Assembly: GCA_020445005.1 (NCBI GenBank)
Contig: JAGRHM010000522.1
Span: 1,398 to 7,351, forward strand
Length of the DNA: 5,954 bases
Direction of reading: 5' to 3'
Source: Candidatus Competibacteraceae bacterium
GTDB lineage: Bacteria; Pseudomonadota; Gammaproteobacteria; Competibacterales; Competibacteraceae
Made by a program: the position numbers and the translations under genes
Notes under the pieces: generated by a model
Seen by the model: the letters and a program-made list of their open reading frames with translations, nothing else
What the model was told of the DNA's origin: nothing
Databases searched by the model: none
In this document: positions 1-5,954 of the stretch, in pieces
Layout of the letters: each line of letters opens with the position of its first letter
Position numbering within the stretch: position 1 is the first letter of the stretch

Positions 1-185
1 GCGCCCAGACAGATCGGCAACAACCCACTGGCCAGTGGATCAAGACTCCCCGTGTGACCTGCCTTGGCCGCTAGATACAACCGCTTAACCGCCTGCAGAG
101 CGGCATTGGAGGTCCAGCCGACCGGCTTATCCAGCAAGAGTAGACCATTGATCGAGCGACGTTGACGCCGGGGCACGTCAGTCAC
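1..185 (-). CDS. truB: tRNA pseudouridine-55 synthase TruB, N-terminal part (cut by window edge)
   Basis: TruB converts U55 in the T-loop of most tRNAs to pseudouridine and also acts as a tRNA-folding chaperone in the cytoplasm. Only the first 61 codons are present; the gene runs off the left edge. Visible family signatures are [17 protein letters not shown] (residues 11-27) and [12 protein letters not shown] (43-54), which contains the catalytic Asp at residue 49. Both align without gaps to E. coli TruB. The start chosen is GTG at 183-185, which overlaps the rbfA stop by four bases (GTGA), so translation is probably coupled to rbfA. A GGAG lies 8 bases upstream, inside the end of rbfA. A second GTG at 174-176 would give a start closer to the E. 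coli N-terminus, but GGAG would then be 17 bases away. Identity is secure; the exact start is less so. Confidence 0.95.
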   Translation of the reverse strand, partial: MTDVPRRQRRSINGLLLLDKPVGWTSNAALQAVKRLYLAAKAGHTGSLDPLASGLLPICLG

Positions 186-610
186 GTCCCCAACTCCGGG
201 TTGGAAGGAGGAGCTACAACGCGATGATCGCCGTCTTCATCGGGATGACGACTGGCGTCAGCAGCCACTGCGGCGTCAATCAGCGCTGACAAATGGGCGC
301 CGTGCTCCACGACTTCGTCGTAGCGAAACTCCAACTTGGGAATAGTGCGGAGACGCATCCGCCGGCCCAGTTCCCGACGCAATATTGGCGCCGCTCGATT
401 CAGTTCAGCCACGCGTTCGACTCGTTCCGCCGGATCGCCGAGCAGAGTCACATAGACCCTGGCCTGCGCCAGATCGCGGCTGACCTCGACACTAGTCATT
501 GACACCAGCGTCAGGCGCGGGTCGCGCAACTCATCGCGGATCAATTCCGCCAACTCCCGGCGCAATTGCTCGCCGATGCGTCGAGTGCGCGGAATGGTTT
601 TCATCGCCAT
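182..610 (-). CDS. rbfA: 30S ribosome-binding factor RbfA
   Basis: RbfA binds the immature 30S subunit near the 5' end of 16S rRNA, helps late maturation and is needed for cold adaptation in E. coli. The product has 142 residues, against 133 in E. coli, with a single type II KH-like domain. The N-terminal helix carries [17 protein letters not shown] (residues 8-24). The core contains [18 protein letters not shown] (30-47), and the conserved helix is followed by [14 protein letters not shown] (85-98). The tail after about residue 115 is acidic and probably disordered. The family's AxG helix-kink motif reads A-A-P here (73-75). ATG at 608-610 was chosen; a second ATG at 602-604 is equally possible. 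The nearest GGAG is 12 bases before the first ATG, so initiation looks moderate. The gene starts 36 bases after infB and overlaps truB by four bases. Confidence 0.97.
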   Translation of the reverse strand: MAMKTIPRTRRIGEQLRRELAELIRDELRDPRLTLVSMTSVEVSRDLAQARVYVTLLGDPAERVERVAELNRAAPILRRELGRRMRLRTIPKLEFRYDEVVEHGAHLSALIDAAVAADASRHPDEDGDHRVVAPPSNPELGT

Positions 611-646
611 CGCTTCGCTTGACTCCAGGATTCCACAGTCACCGCG

Positions 647-3517
647 CTACAAGGTGCGCTCCACCTGCACCCGCTCAAAGACTTCAATGTGATCGCCATC
701 ATGAATATCATTGTAATTCTTGACGCCCATACCGCATTCAGTACCGGCCCGCACCTCACTGACGTCATCCTTGAAGCGCCGCAGCGAATCCAGCGCGCCT
801 TCAAAGATCACCACATTATTCCGCAGCACCCGGATGGGATTATTGCGACGCACCACGCCATCGACCACCATGCAACCGGCCACTACTCCGAATTTTGGCG
901 AACGGAAGACTTGGCGTACTTCGGCTAGGCCAATGATTTCTTCTTTGAATTCTGGCTTGAGCATACCGACCATCGCCTGCTTGATATGGTCGATGAGTTC
1001 ATAGATGACGCTATAGTAGTGCAGCTTCAGACCTTCTTCTTCCGCCAGTTTGCGAGCCACGCTGTCAGCGCGCACATTAAAGCCAATAATAATGGCCTTG
1101 GCGTTGCGGGCCAGATTGATATCCGATTCGTTGATGCCGCCGACGCCGCTGGCGATAATCCTGACACGCACCTCGTCAGTCGACAAACGAGTCAGCGCGT
1201 CGACAATCGCTTCGGCTGAACCCTGTACGTCAGCCTTCAGCACTACGTTCAGAATATTGACTTGGCCAGCCTCGAACTGTTTGGAAATTCCCTCGAGATC
1301 GATAATCGGCTTTTGCGCCTGCGCTTCACGCAACTTGTTCTGTCGAAACAGCGCGATTTCACGCGCTTTGCGCTCATCGGTCACCGCGATAACCTCATCG
1401 CCGGCCTTGGGCGTACCCGACAAACCGAGAATTTCCACGGGAATCGAGGGACCCGCATCACTAACGGTTTGGCCATTCTCATTCAGCATGGCCCTCACCC
1501 GACCATACTCCAGCCCACTCAGCACCACATCACCCTTGTGCAAAACACCACTTTGCACCAATACCGTAGCAACCGGACCGCGCCCCTTGTCCAATCGCGA
1601 TTCGATCACTACGCCCCGAGCTGCGCCATCCACCGGCGCTGTCAGTTCGAGCACCTCCGCCTGCACCAAAATTTGGTCAAGCAATTCATCAATACCTTGA
1701 CCGGCCTTGGCGGAAACATAGGCAAACAGGGTGTCACCGCCCCATTCCTCGGAAATGACCCCCTGCGCCGACAACTCGCTCTTGACTCGTTCCGGATCAG
1801 CGCCCGACTTGTCCATCTTGTTGACCGCCACCACGATGGGTACGCCAGCAGCGCGCGCGTGTTGAATCGCTTCCAGGGTCTGGGGCATCACCCCGTCATC
1901 CGCTGCTACCACCAGCACGACCACGTCAGTCGCCTTGGCTCCACGCGCGCGCATAGCGGTGAACGCGGCGTGTCCCGGCGTATCGAGGAAGGTAATGACC
2001 CCCTTGGCGGTTTTGACATGGTAGGCGCCAATATGCTGAGTAATGCCGCCAGCCTCGCCGGCGGCGACCCGGGTGCGACGAATATAGTCAAGCAGCGAAG
2101 TTTTGCCATGATCAACATGACCCATGATGGTAACCACCGGCGGACGCGGTAACAATTCCCCACCGGCCTCCGAGGTCAGGTCTTCCTCCAGCGCATTCTC
2201 CCGAAGCAGCTTATAGGTATGCCCCATTTCCTCGACAGCCAAGGCTGCGGTTTCCTGATCAATCACCTGATTGATGGTCACCATCAGGCCCATTTTCAGG
2301 AAGATCTTGATCACCTCGGTCGCTTTGACCGACATTTTTTGGGCTAGATCGGAAACGCTGATTGTTTCGGGAATGGCTACTTCACGCACTACCGGAGCGG
2401 TAGGCTTGGCAAAGCCATGTCGAGGCAGCGTCGCCGCCGGGGTAGGTGTTTTGGCGCTCTTGCCTTTCCTGGATCTGCGGCGCTCACCTTTTTCGAGCGC
2501 ACTTTGCTCAGCGCGCGCCCGTGGGAATCGATCCCCCCCTGCTGTAACTTCACGGCGCGGGCCGTGTGTGTCGGCTCGTCCCTCGCCACGGGCTTTGCCC
2601 GCTGCCGGACGGGTTGGCGCTTCAGTTTTTTTGCGGGCCTTGCTTTCTATCGTGGGAGGCGCAACTGGTTTTCTGGTTCGACTCTCCGGTTCAACCCCGC
2701 TGCTTTCAGTACGCCGCCGCACTCGGGAATCAAGAACGCCAGCATTTTGGGTCCGGCGCGGCGACACCTCAGTCGATCGAGCAACAACAGCGGGTTTCTC
2801 TGCTGGTCTATGCGGGTAATTCTGCTCCTCCAAGCGACGACGGCGCGCCTCTTCCTCAGCTTGGCGACGCGCCTCTTCCTCAGCTTGGCGACGCGCCTCT
2901 TCCTCAGCTTGGCGACGTGCCTCTTCCTCAGCTTGGCGACGTGCCTCTTCCCCAGCTTGGCGACGTGCCTCTTCCTCAGCTTGGCGACGCGCCTCTTCCT
3001 CAGTAGTTTGTCGCCTGGATGCTTCCTCAATTTCACGAAGCTCATCACGAATCGGCTCCTCAACGCCTGAGGACGCTCCCATCTCGATTACAGCAATCGC
3101 TGGCGCCTCAGGAGGCAAAGTCGACGTTTCTACCACCGACGACGCTATCGCCTCACCTTGAATCGCCGTTTCGCGACGGCGCAAGGACTCATCTTCCACC
3201 AGACTACGCTTAACATAGGTTCGTTTCTTACGTACTTCGACACTAACAGTCTTGACCTGTCCAGCTGTGCCCCCACCCATTTTTATTTCACTATGAGTCT
3301 TGCGTTTAAGGATAATTTTTTTAGGCTCCGCCGCGCCCGGAGCGGGTTGCCCACCATGGCTCCGGCGCAAATGGGCCAAAAGATCTACTTTCTGTTTTTC
3401 CGTAATCGCCGCTTCTGCATTAGCAACCGCGATACCGGCTTCGGCGAACTGCTCCAGTAAGCGATCCACCGGTATGCCCACGACTGTCGCAAACTGCTTG
3501 ACCGTTACATCCGTCAT
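647..3517 (-). CDS. infB: Translation initiation factor IF2
   Basis: IF2 is the GTPase that brings formyl-Met initiator tRNA to the 30S subunit and promotes 50S joining. The protein has 956 residues, against 890 in E. coli. In order: IF2N module (about 1-52), basic linker (65-105), a charged repeat of seven octads (172-227), an Arg/Pro-rich linker (to about 380), a second IF2N-like module (379-434), the G domain, a beta-barrel domain II (about 634-725), then C1 and C2. GTPase motifs are intact: GHVDHGKT (466-473), DTPGH (512-516), NKMD (566-569), SAK (602-604). The C2 domain, which binds fMet-tRNA, keeps [11 protein letters not shown] near the C-terminus. I chose ATG at 3515-3517 because the family begins MTDVT and GGGGGTGG lies just upstream. 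An in-frame ATG at 3548-3550 overlapping nusA would add 11 residues unlike the family and has no visible ribosome binding site. Confidence 0.98.
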   Translation of the reverse strand: MTDVTVKQFATVVGIPVDRLLEQFAEAGIAVANAEAAITEKQKVDLLAHLRRSHGGQPAPGAAEPKKIILKRKTHSEIKMGGGTAGQVKTVSVEVRKKRTYVKRSLVEDESLRRRETAIQGEAIASSVVETSTLPPEAPAIAVIEMGASSGVEEPIRDELREIEEASRRQTTEEEARRQAEEEARRQAGEEARRQAEEEARRQAEEEARRQAEEEARRQAEEEARRRRLEEQNYPHRPAEKPAVVARSTEVSPRRTQNAGVLDSRVRRRTESSGVEPESRTRKPVAPPTIESKARKKTEAPTRPAAGKARGEGRADTHGPRREVTAGGDRFPRARAEQSALEKGERRRSRKGKSAKTPTPAATLPRHGFAKPTAPVVREVAIPETISVSDLAQKMSVKATEVIKIFLKMGLMVTINQVIDQETAALAVEEMGHTYKLLRENALEEDLTSEAGGELLPRPPVVTIMGHVDHGKTSLLDYIRRTRVAAGEAGGITQHIGAYHVKTAKGVITFLDTPGHAAFTAMRARGAKATDVVVLVVAADDGVMPQTLEAIQHARAAGVPIVVAVNKMDKSGADPERVKSELSAQGVISEEWGGDTLFAYVSAKAGQGIDELLDQILVQAEVLELTAPVDGAARGVVIESRLDKGRGPVATVLVQSGVLHKGDVVLSGLEYGRVRAMLNENGQTVSDAGPSIPVEILGLSGTPKAGDEVIAVTDERKAREIALFRQNKLREAQAQKPIIDLEGISKQFEAGQVNILNVVLKADVQGSAEAIVDALTRLSTDEVRVRIIASGVGGINESDINLARNAKAIIIGFNVRADSVARKLAEEEGLKLHYYSVIYELIDHIKQAMVGMLKPEFKEEIIGLAEVRQVFRSPKFGVVAGCMVVDGVVRRNNPIRVLRNNVVIFEGALDSLRRFKDDVSEVRAGTECGMGVKNYNDIHDGDHIEVFERVQVERTL
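2851..3003 (-). repeat. 24-bp tandem repeat inside infB encoding a charged helix
   Basis: Six full 24-bp units (from 2851, 2875, 2899, 2923, 2947 and 2971) plus nine bases of a seventh lie in frame within infB. The upstream neighbour at 2827-2850 is a decayed copy. Each unit encodes the octad AEEEARRQ. Units at 2851, 2875 and 2971 are identical. Those at 2899 and 2923 share one silent C-to-T change in the Arg codon pair. The unit at 2947 has this change plus a Glu-to-Gly substitution. The peptide should form a solvent-exposed charged alpha-helix stabilised by Glu-Arg pairs. E. coli IF2 has a comparable but different Glu/Lys/Arg/Ala repeat in the same linker region. Confidence 0.95.
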
Positions 3518-3519
3518 TT

Positions 3520-3527
3520 CCACCCCC
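3520..3527 (-). promoter_or_regulatory. infB ribosome binding site
   Basis: GGGGGTGG ends two bases before the ATG at 3517. It matches the extended Shine-Dalgarno consensus GGAGGTG with one change. It decides the start in favour of the family-typical MTDVT N-terminus over the ATG that overlaps the end of nusA. Confidence 0.65.
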
Positions 3528-3542
3528 AAGACGAACCGCGGA

Positions 3543-5066
3543 CTACCCATTATTTGAAAACCAAGGCGCTCGCGCCGTCATAATCAATCTTGCAGCCCGT
3601 TCATCGTTCAGGCCAGCTATTTCATTCAGATCATCGACCGAAAGTTCGGCCAAATCTTCCATGGTAGTAATCCCGTGACGCGCCAAAGTGATCGCCAGTT
3701 CCTCATCCATATCTTCCATCGATCGCAAATCATCGGCAGGTTGGGCATCGCCAAATTGCTCCTCTGCGGCAATCGCTCGCGTCAATAGAACGTCACGCGC
3801 CCGTCCGCGTAGCTCTTCAACGATTTCTTCGTCAAATTCCGCAATTTCCAACATTTCATGCACCGGCACATAGGCAACTTCTTCGAGGCCGGAAAATCCC
3901 TCTCTGGCCAAAATTTCGGCAATATCCTCATCGACGCCTAACTGTTCCACGAACATCTTAATCAACACTTCATCTTCCTGGCCACGTCGGGCGTAAGCTT
4001 GGTCCTGAGTCATTACATTGAGCGTCCAGCCAGTCAATCGACTGGCCAACTGCACATTCTGACCTCCTTTACCGATGGCTTGCGCTAGTTGTTTCTCATC
4101 GGAAACAATAATATCCATACTATGGGTATCTTCATCGACGATCACCGAATCCACTTCCGCAGGCGACATGGCGTTCATGACAAAGCGCACGGAATCATCA
4201 TCCCACTGCACGATATCGACCCGCTCGCCGACCAATTCATTCGTGACGCTCTGCACTCGTGCGCCGCGCATACCTACGCAAGCGCCCACCGGATCAATAC
4301 GCGTATCCTTGCTTTTAACGGCAATCTTGGCTCGAGAGCCTGGATCACGCGCCGCGCAACGAATTTCGATGAGTCCCTGATTGATCTCGGGAACCTCCAG
4401 GGTAAATAGCGCCACTAGAAACTCCGGCGCAACCCGGCTGATGAACAGCTGCGGACCGCGATTCTCGGTGCGCACATCCTTTAAATAACCGCGAACCCGC
4501 TCGCCAATACGGAACGATTCACGAGGAATCAGATCATCGCGAGCAATCTTGGCTTCGACATTACCACCGATATCCATGATCACTTCGCCGCGCTCAACAC
4601 GCTTGACCACGCCGCTAATCAGTTCGCCCTTACGGTGCAGGTACGCTTCAACAATCTGAGCACGTTCGGCATCTCGAACTTTTTGAACAATCACCTGTTT
4701 GGCGGTTTGCGCGGCGATGCGTCCACCAAAGTCAGCATTTTCCAGCGGCGATTCGACGATTCCATTGATTTGCACATCCGCTTTGAGTTGGCGGGCCTCG
4801 GAGAGCGCCATTTCTCGCTCTGGATTTTCGATGTGCGCGGCATCAGCCACGACCGACCAGCAACGAAAAGTTTGATAGCTTCCTGTACGCCGGTTAATCA
4901 CCACACGCACATCAGGATCGCCTGGATAACGTTTTTTGGCTACCGAAGCCAGCGCGATTTCCAGGGCGTCGAAGATCACTTCCTTATTGACGCCTTTCTC
5001 ATTGGAAACGGCATCCACGACCAGCAGGATTTCTTTATTGCCTTCTTTGCTGTCTTTAACGCGCAT
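3543..5066 (-). CDS. nusA: Transcription termination/antitermination protein NusA
   Basis: NusA binds RNA polymerase and nascent RNA, prolongs pauses, aids intrinsic termination and takes part in rRNA and phage antitermination complexes. The product has 507 residues, against 495 in E. coli. Domains in order: polymerase-binding N-terminal domain (about 10-140), S1 domain (about 147-212), KH1 with loop GMRG (265-268), KH2 with loop GKGG (332-335), and two acidic helix-hairpin-helix repeats, AR1 (about 372-428) and AR2 (about 448-503). Presence of both AR repeats fits a gammaproteobacterial NusA; in E. coli AR2 masks the RNA-binding face and contacts the polymerase alpha subunit. The start ATG at 5064-5066 has GGGAGG nine bases upstream. 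Nine extra residues precede NKEI, the usual N-terminus, and no start codon lies closer. The gene follows rimP by 43 bases and precedes infB by 25. Confidence 0.98.
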   Translation of the reverse strand: MRVKDSKEGNKEILLVVDAVSNEKGVNKEVIFDALEIALASVAKKRYPGDPDVRVVINRRTGSYQTFRCWSVVADAAHIENPEREMALSEARQLKADVQINGIVESPLENADFGGRIAAQTAKQVIVQKVRDAERAQIVEAYLHRKGELISGVVKRVERGEVIMDIGGNVEAKIARDDLIPRESFRIGERVRGYLKDVRTENRGPQLFISRVAPEFLVALFTLEVPEINQGLIEIRCAARDPGSRAKIAVKSKDTRIDPVGACVGMRGARVQSVTNELVGERVDIVQWDDDSVRFVMNAMSPAEVDSVIVDEDTHSMDIIVSDEKQLAQAIGKGGQNVQLASRLTGWTLNVMTQDQAYARRGQEDEVLIKMFVEQLGVDEDIAEILAREGFSGLEEVAYVPVHEMLEIAEFDEEIVEELRGRARDVLLTRAIAAEEQFGDAQPADDLRSMEDMDEELAITLARHGITTMEDLAELSVDDLNEIAGLNDERAARLIMTARAPWFSNNG

Positions 5067-5109
5067 GTGGTTCTGCCTCCCAGCCGGTTCCGCCCGCTGT
5101 CATCCCATC

Positions 5110-5568
5110 TTAGAGTTCAGGCACCAACCGAGCCTTTTCGACCTGCTCGAACGGCGCCTGCCATTCCTGTCCCTCGTTGTCCACGATTACCACCTTGTTG
5201 TCGCGCACGCCGAGCAGACGCCCGAACAACTTGCGCCGTCCTTCCAACGGTTCGCGCAGCCACAATCGTGCTTGCGCGCCGGCGAATCGCTCAAAATGCC
5301 TGGCTTCGAATAAAGGACGATCCAAGCCAGGCGAGGACACCTCCAGGGTATAGCGCCCGGTGATAAGATCCTCAACATCCAACACACCGCTTAATTGATG
5401 GCTGACGCGCTGGCAATCATCCAGGGTAATGCCCGTCTTGCTGTCGATATAAACCCGCAACACAGCATTGGGACGGCTGGAATGAAACTCCATGCCCACC
5501 CATTCATAACCCATGGCTTCCACCACGGATGTTAAAATTCGTCCGAGTCTTTGAATGTCCTCGCGCAT
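5110..5568 (-). CDS. rimP: Ribosome maturation factor RimP
   Basis: RimP assists assembly of the 30S subunit, acting early around S19, S12 and the 16S central pseudoknot in E. coli. The product has 152 residues, close to the 150 of E. coli. The N-terminal alpha/beta domain spans about 1-90 and carries GITLDDCQRVSHQLSGVLD (46-64) and the hallmark YTLEVSSPGLDRPLF (73-87). The rest is the Sm/SH3-like C-terminal domain. I chose ATG at 5566-5568 because GGTGATC sits just upstream and the N-terminus then matches the family. A GTG at 5575-5577 would add three residues but lies within that binding site and has only a T-rich stretch ahead of it. It is the first protein gene after the initiator tRNA, and its binding site directly follows a terminator-like hairpin. 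Confidence 0.97.
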   Translation of the reverse strand: MREDIQRLGRILTSVVEAMGYEWVGMEFHSSRPNAVLRVYIDSKTGITLDDCQRVSHQLSGVLDVEDLITGRYTLEVSSPGLDRPLFEARHFERFAGAQARLWLREPLEGRRKLFGRLLGVRDNKVVIVDNEGQEWQAPFEQVEKARLVPEL

Positions 5569-5571
5569 TTT

Positions 5572-5578
5572 GATCACC
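5572..5578 (-). promoter_or_regulatory. rimP ribosome binding site
   Basis: GGTGATC matches seven bases of the extended complement of the 16S rRNA 3' end and lies three bases before ATG 5568. It holds the stop codon of the small upstream frame (5574-5576) and begins three bases after the T-tract of the hairpin, so both could influence its use. Confidence 0.55.
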
Positions 5579-5651
5579 GGAAATAAAAAATGGGCCTTCG
5601 GCCCACTTGTTCATCCAAAAACTGGTTGATCCGTCGCGGCACAACTTTCAT
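5574..5651 (-). CDS. Possible 25-residue leader peptide ahead of rimP
   Basis: ATG at 5649-5651 has AAGGG five bases upstream and opens a frame of 25 sense codons ending in TGA at 5574-5576. The peptide begins MKVVPRRINQFLDEQ and is basic, with five Arg. I do not recognise it and know of no family for it. Codons 16-21 encode the stem of the second terminator-like hairpin, so a ribosome on them would stop the hairpin forming. The stop falls inside the rimP binding site, five bases before the rimP ATG and in a different frame, a geometry that would permit translational coupling. A 78-base frame can arise by chance, so this is a candidate only. Confidence 0.3.
   Translation of the reverse strand: MKVVPRRINQFLDEQVGRRPIFYFR
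5582..5608 (-). terminator. Intrinsic terminator or attenuator just before rimP
   Basis: On the minus strand, TGGGCC-GAA-GGCCCA (5591-5605) forms a six-base-pair stem, extendable by a G-U and two A-U pairs, followed by T6-A-T3 (5581-5590). This is a good intrinsic terminator shape, yet it lies directly ahead of the rimP binding site within the operon. It must therefore be leaky or regulated if the operon is transcribed from the tRNA promoter. Confidence 0.65.
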
Positions 5652-5688
5652 TTTAACCCTTAATGCCTTAACGCCGCCCGCTCCTTAC

Positions 5689-5729
5689 CCAGGCGAGCAT
5701 TTGCCCCTATTTTCACCTGTGTCGCCCGG
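5689..5729 (-). other. Alternative leader stem competing with the stem-loop at 5721-5761
   Basis: CCGGGCGA (5722-5729) can pair with TCGCCTGG (5689-5696), giving eight base pairs including one G-U, with a 25-base loop. The 5722-5729 arm is also the 3' arm of the upstream stem-loop, so both cannot form at once. Pairing is seen directly; use in the cell is inferred. Confidence 0.3.
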
Positions 5730-5761
5730 ATCATTCGCGATCAACCAATCCGGGAAGCGAC
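5721..5761 (-). other. Leader stem-loop downstream of the tRNA
   Basis: GTCG (5758-5761) and CCCGGAT (5748-5754) pair with ATCCGGG (5725-5731) and CGAC (5721-5724). This gives 4 + 7 base pairs with a three-base bulge and a 16-base loop. It starts just after the T-tract of the tRNA terminator. In E. coli the metY-nusA leader is cut by RNase III to release the tRNA, and this stem is the best double-stranded candidate here for such processing. That role is an inference. Confidence 0.4.
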
Positions 5762-5766
5762 CCCAC

Positions 5767-5790
5767 AAAAAAAGCCCATGAAGGGCTTCC
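5767..5790 (-). terminator. Intrinsic terminator after the initiator tRNA
   Basis: AAGCCC-TTCAT-GGGCTT (5772-5788) forms a six-base-pair stem followed by a run of seven T (5767-5773). It begins about ten bases after the tRNA CCA end. It would end a fraction of transcripts after the tRNA, so tRNA output exceeds that of the protein genes. The tRNA and factor genes in E. coli are likewise separated by leaky terminators. Confidence 0.8.
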
Positions 5791-5797
5791 TTGAAGT

Positions 5798-5874
<77 letters not shown>

Positions 5875-5885
5875 GCGTGCGAGAC

Positions 5886-5914
5886 ACGATACAACATCAC
5901 CGGTTCACTACCAA
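5886..5914 (-). promoter_or_regulatory. Candidate sigma-70 promoter for the tRNA-rimP operon
   Basis: TTGGTA (5909-5914, 4 of 6 to the -35 consensus) and TATCGT (5886-5891, 4 of 6 to the -10) are 17 bases apart. The -10 ends 11 bases before the tRNA, leaving a 5' leader of about four bases for RNase P to remove. The bases after the -10, GTCTCGC, are GC-rich, as in discriminators of stringently controlled stable-RNA promoters. Each hexamer is only a moderate match; position and spacing carry the call. Confidence 0.4.
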
Positions 5915-5953
5915 TCGCGCAGGTGCCGGCGAAGCCGATGCCGGTGCTACTTG
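5897..5953 (-). CDS. Possible 3' end of an upstream gene (Ala/Pro-rich tail, perhaps secG)
   Basis: One minus-strand frame enters from the right edge and ends in TGA at 5897-5899 after 18 codons reading QVAPASASPAPARLVVNR. A short Ala/Pro-rich C-terminal tail is typical of SecG, the small Sec translocon subunit, which lies upstream of this operon in pseudomonads and other gammaproteobacteria. No membrane segment or conserved core is inside the window, so both that it is coding and that it is secG are guesses from composition and position. Confidence 0.22.
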   Translation of the reverse strand, partial: QVAPASASPAPARLVVNR

Positions 5954-5954
5954 C

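Noticed and set aside
1262..2152. Long plus-strand open frame of 296 codons opposite infB
   Set aside because: It lies wholly antisense to the IF2 G domain and domain II, whose motifs are intact. Its His/Arg/Gln-rich product resembles no family I know and it has no convincing start context.
2851..3003. CRISPR-like array of short direct repeats
   Set aside because: Units are contiguous 24-mers with no spacers and lie in frame within infB, so this is a coding tandem repeat.
2417..3070. Plus-strand frames with repeated LFLSLAT or PLPQLGD units
   Set aside because: The repeats are the antisense reading of the 24-bp infB tandem repeat. A 24-bp unit keeps every frame periodic, so open frames on both strands are expected.
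3080..3082. Internal ATG of infB (residue 146) as a start for a shorter IF2, as E. coli makes
   Set aside because: The position is close to the E. coli internal starts, but no Shine-Dalgarno precedes it; the nearest GAGG is more than 20 bases away. The ATG at 3278-3280 is no better.
4635..5363. Plus-strand open frame of 242 codons across nusA and rimP
   Set aside because: It is antisense to two conserved genes and bridges their intergenic gap. The composition is that of a reverse-strand shadow.
5649..5655. Promoter -10 (TAAAAT) between the two terminators
   Set aside because: The hexamer is a fair match but no -35 is seen 16-18 bases upstream, where the sequence is GC-rich, and the site overlaps the small-frame start.
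5692..5700. boxA-like element (TGCTCGCC) in the leader as an antitermination site
   Set aside because: Only the TGCTC core matches the boxA consensus; the TTTA part is absent and no boxB is evident.

Overview
The window is one minus-strand transcription unit. In transcription order it holds an initiator tRNA, then rimP, nusA, infB, rbfA and the start of truB. This is the translation and ribosome-biogenesis operon known from E. coli as metY-rimP-nusA-infB-rbfA-truB. The tRNA and all five proteins resemble the E. coli ones closely enough that I read the source as a gammaproteobacterium. Several features argue against an enteric: an unusual tRNA 1-72 pair, a 956-residue IF2 with its own repeat, and an uncommon RbfA motif. 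A deeper lineage such as the purple-sulfur or Competibacter side of the class is possible, but I cannot fix a genus from sequence alone.

Layout from the right edge leftwards. Positions 5897-5953 may hold the Ala/Pro-rich end of an upstream gene (possibly secG, weak). A promoter candidate lies at 5886-5914, and the initiator tRNA at 5798-5874. A leader of about 230 bases follows, with a terminator directly after the tRNA (5767-5790), a stem-loop that competes with a second pairing (5689-5761), and a 25-codon reading frame (5574-5651). That small frame runs through a second terminator-like hairpin and stops inside the rimP ribosome binding site. The genes then follow closely: rimP (5110-5568), 43 bases, nusA (3543-5066), 25 bases, infB (647-3517), 36 bases, rbfA (182-610), and truB overlapping rbfA by 4 bases and cut by the window edge.

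The genes act together. The initiator tRNA is the ligand of IF2. RimP and RbfA mature the 30S subunit on which IF2 places that tRNA. TruB makes the T-loop pseudouridine found in tRNAs. NusA modulates pausing, termination and antitermination, and could act on its own leader. The protein genes are an ordinary, well-conserved housekeeping set. The part worth a second look is the leader between tRNA and rimP, where terminators, exclusive stems and a small frame sit together in a way that suggests regulated read-through.
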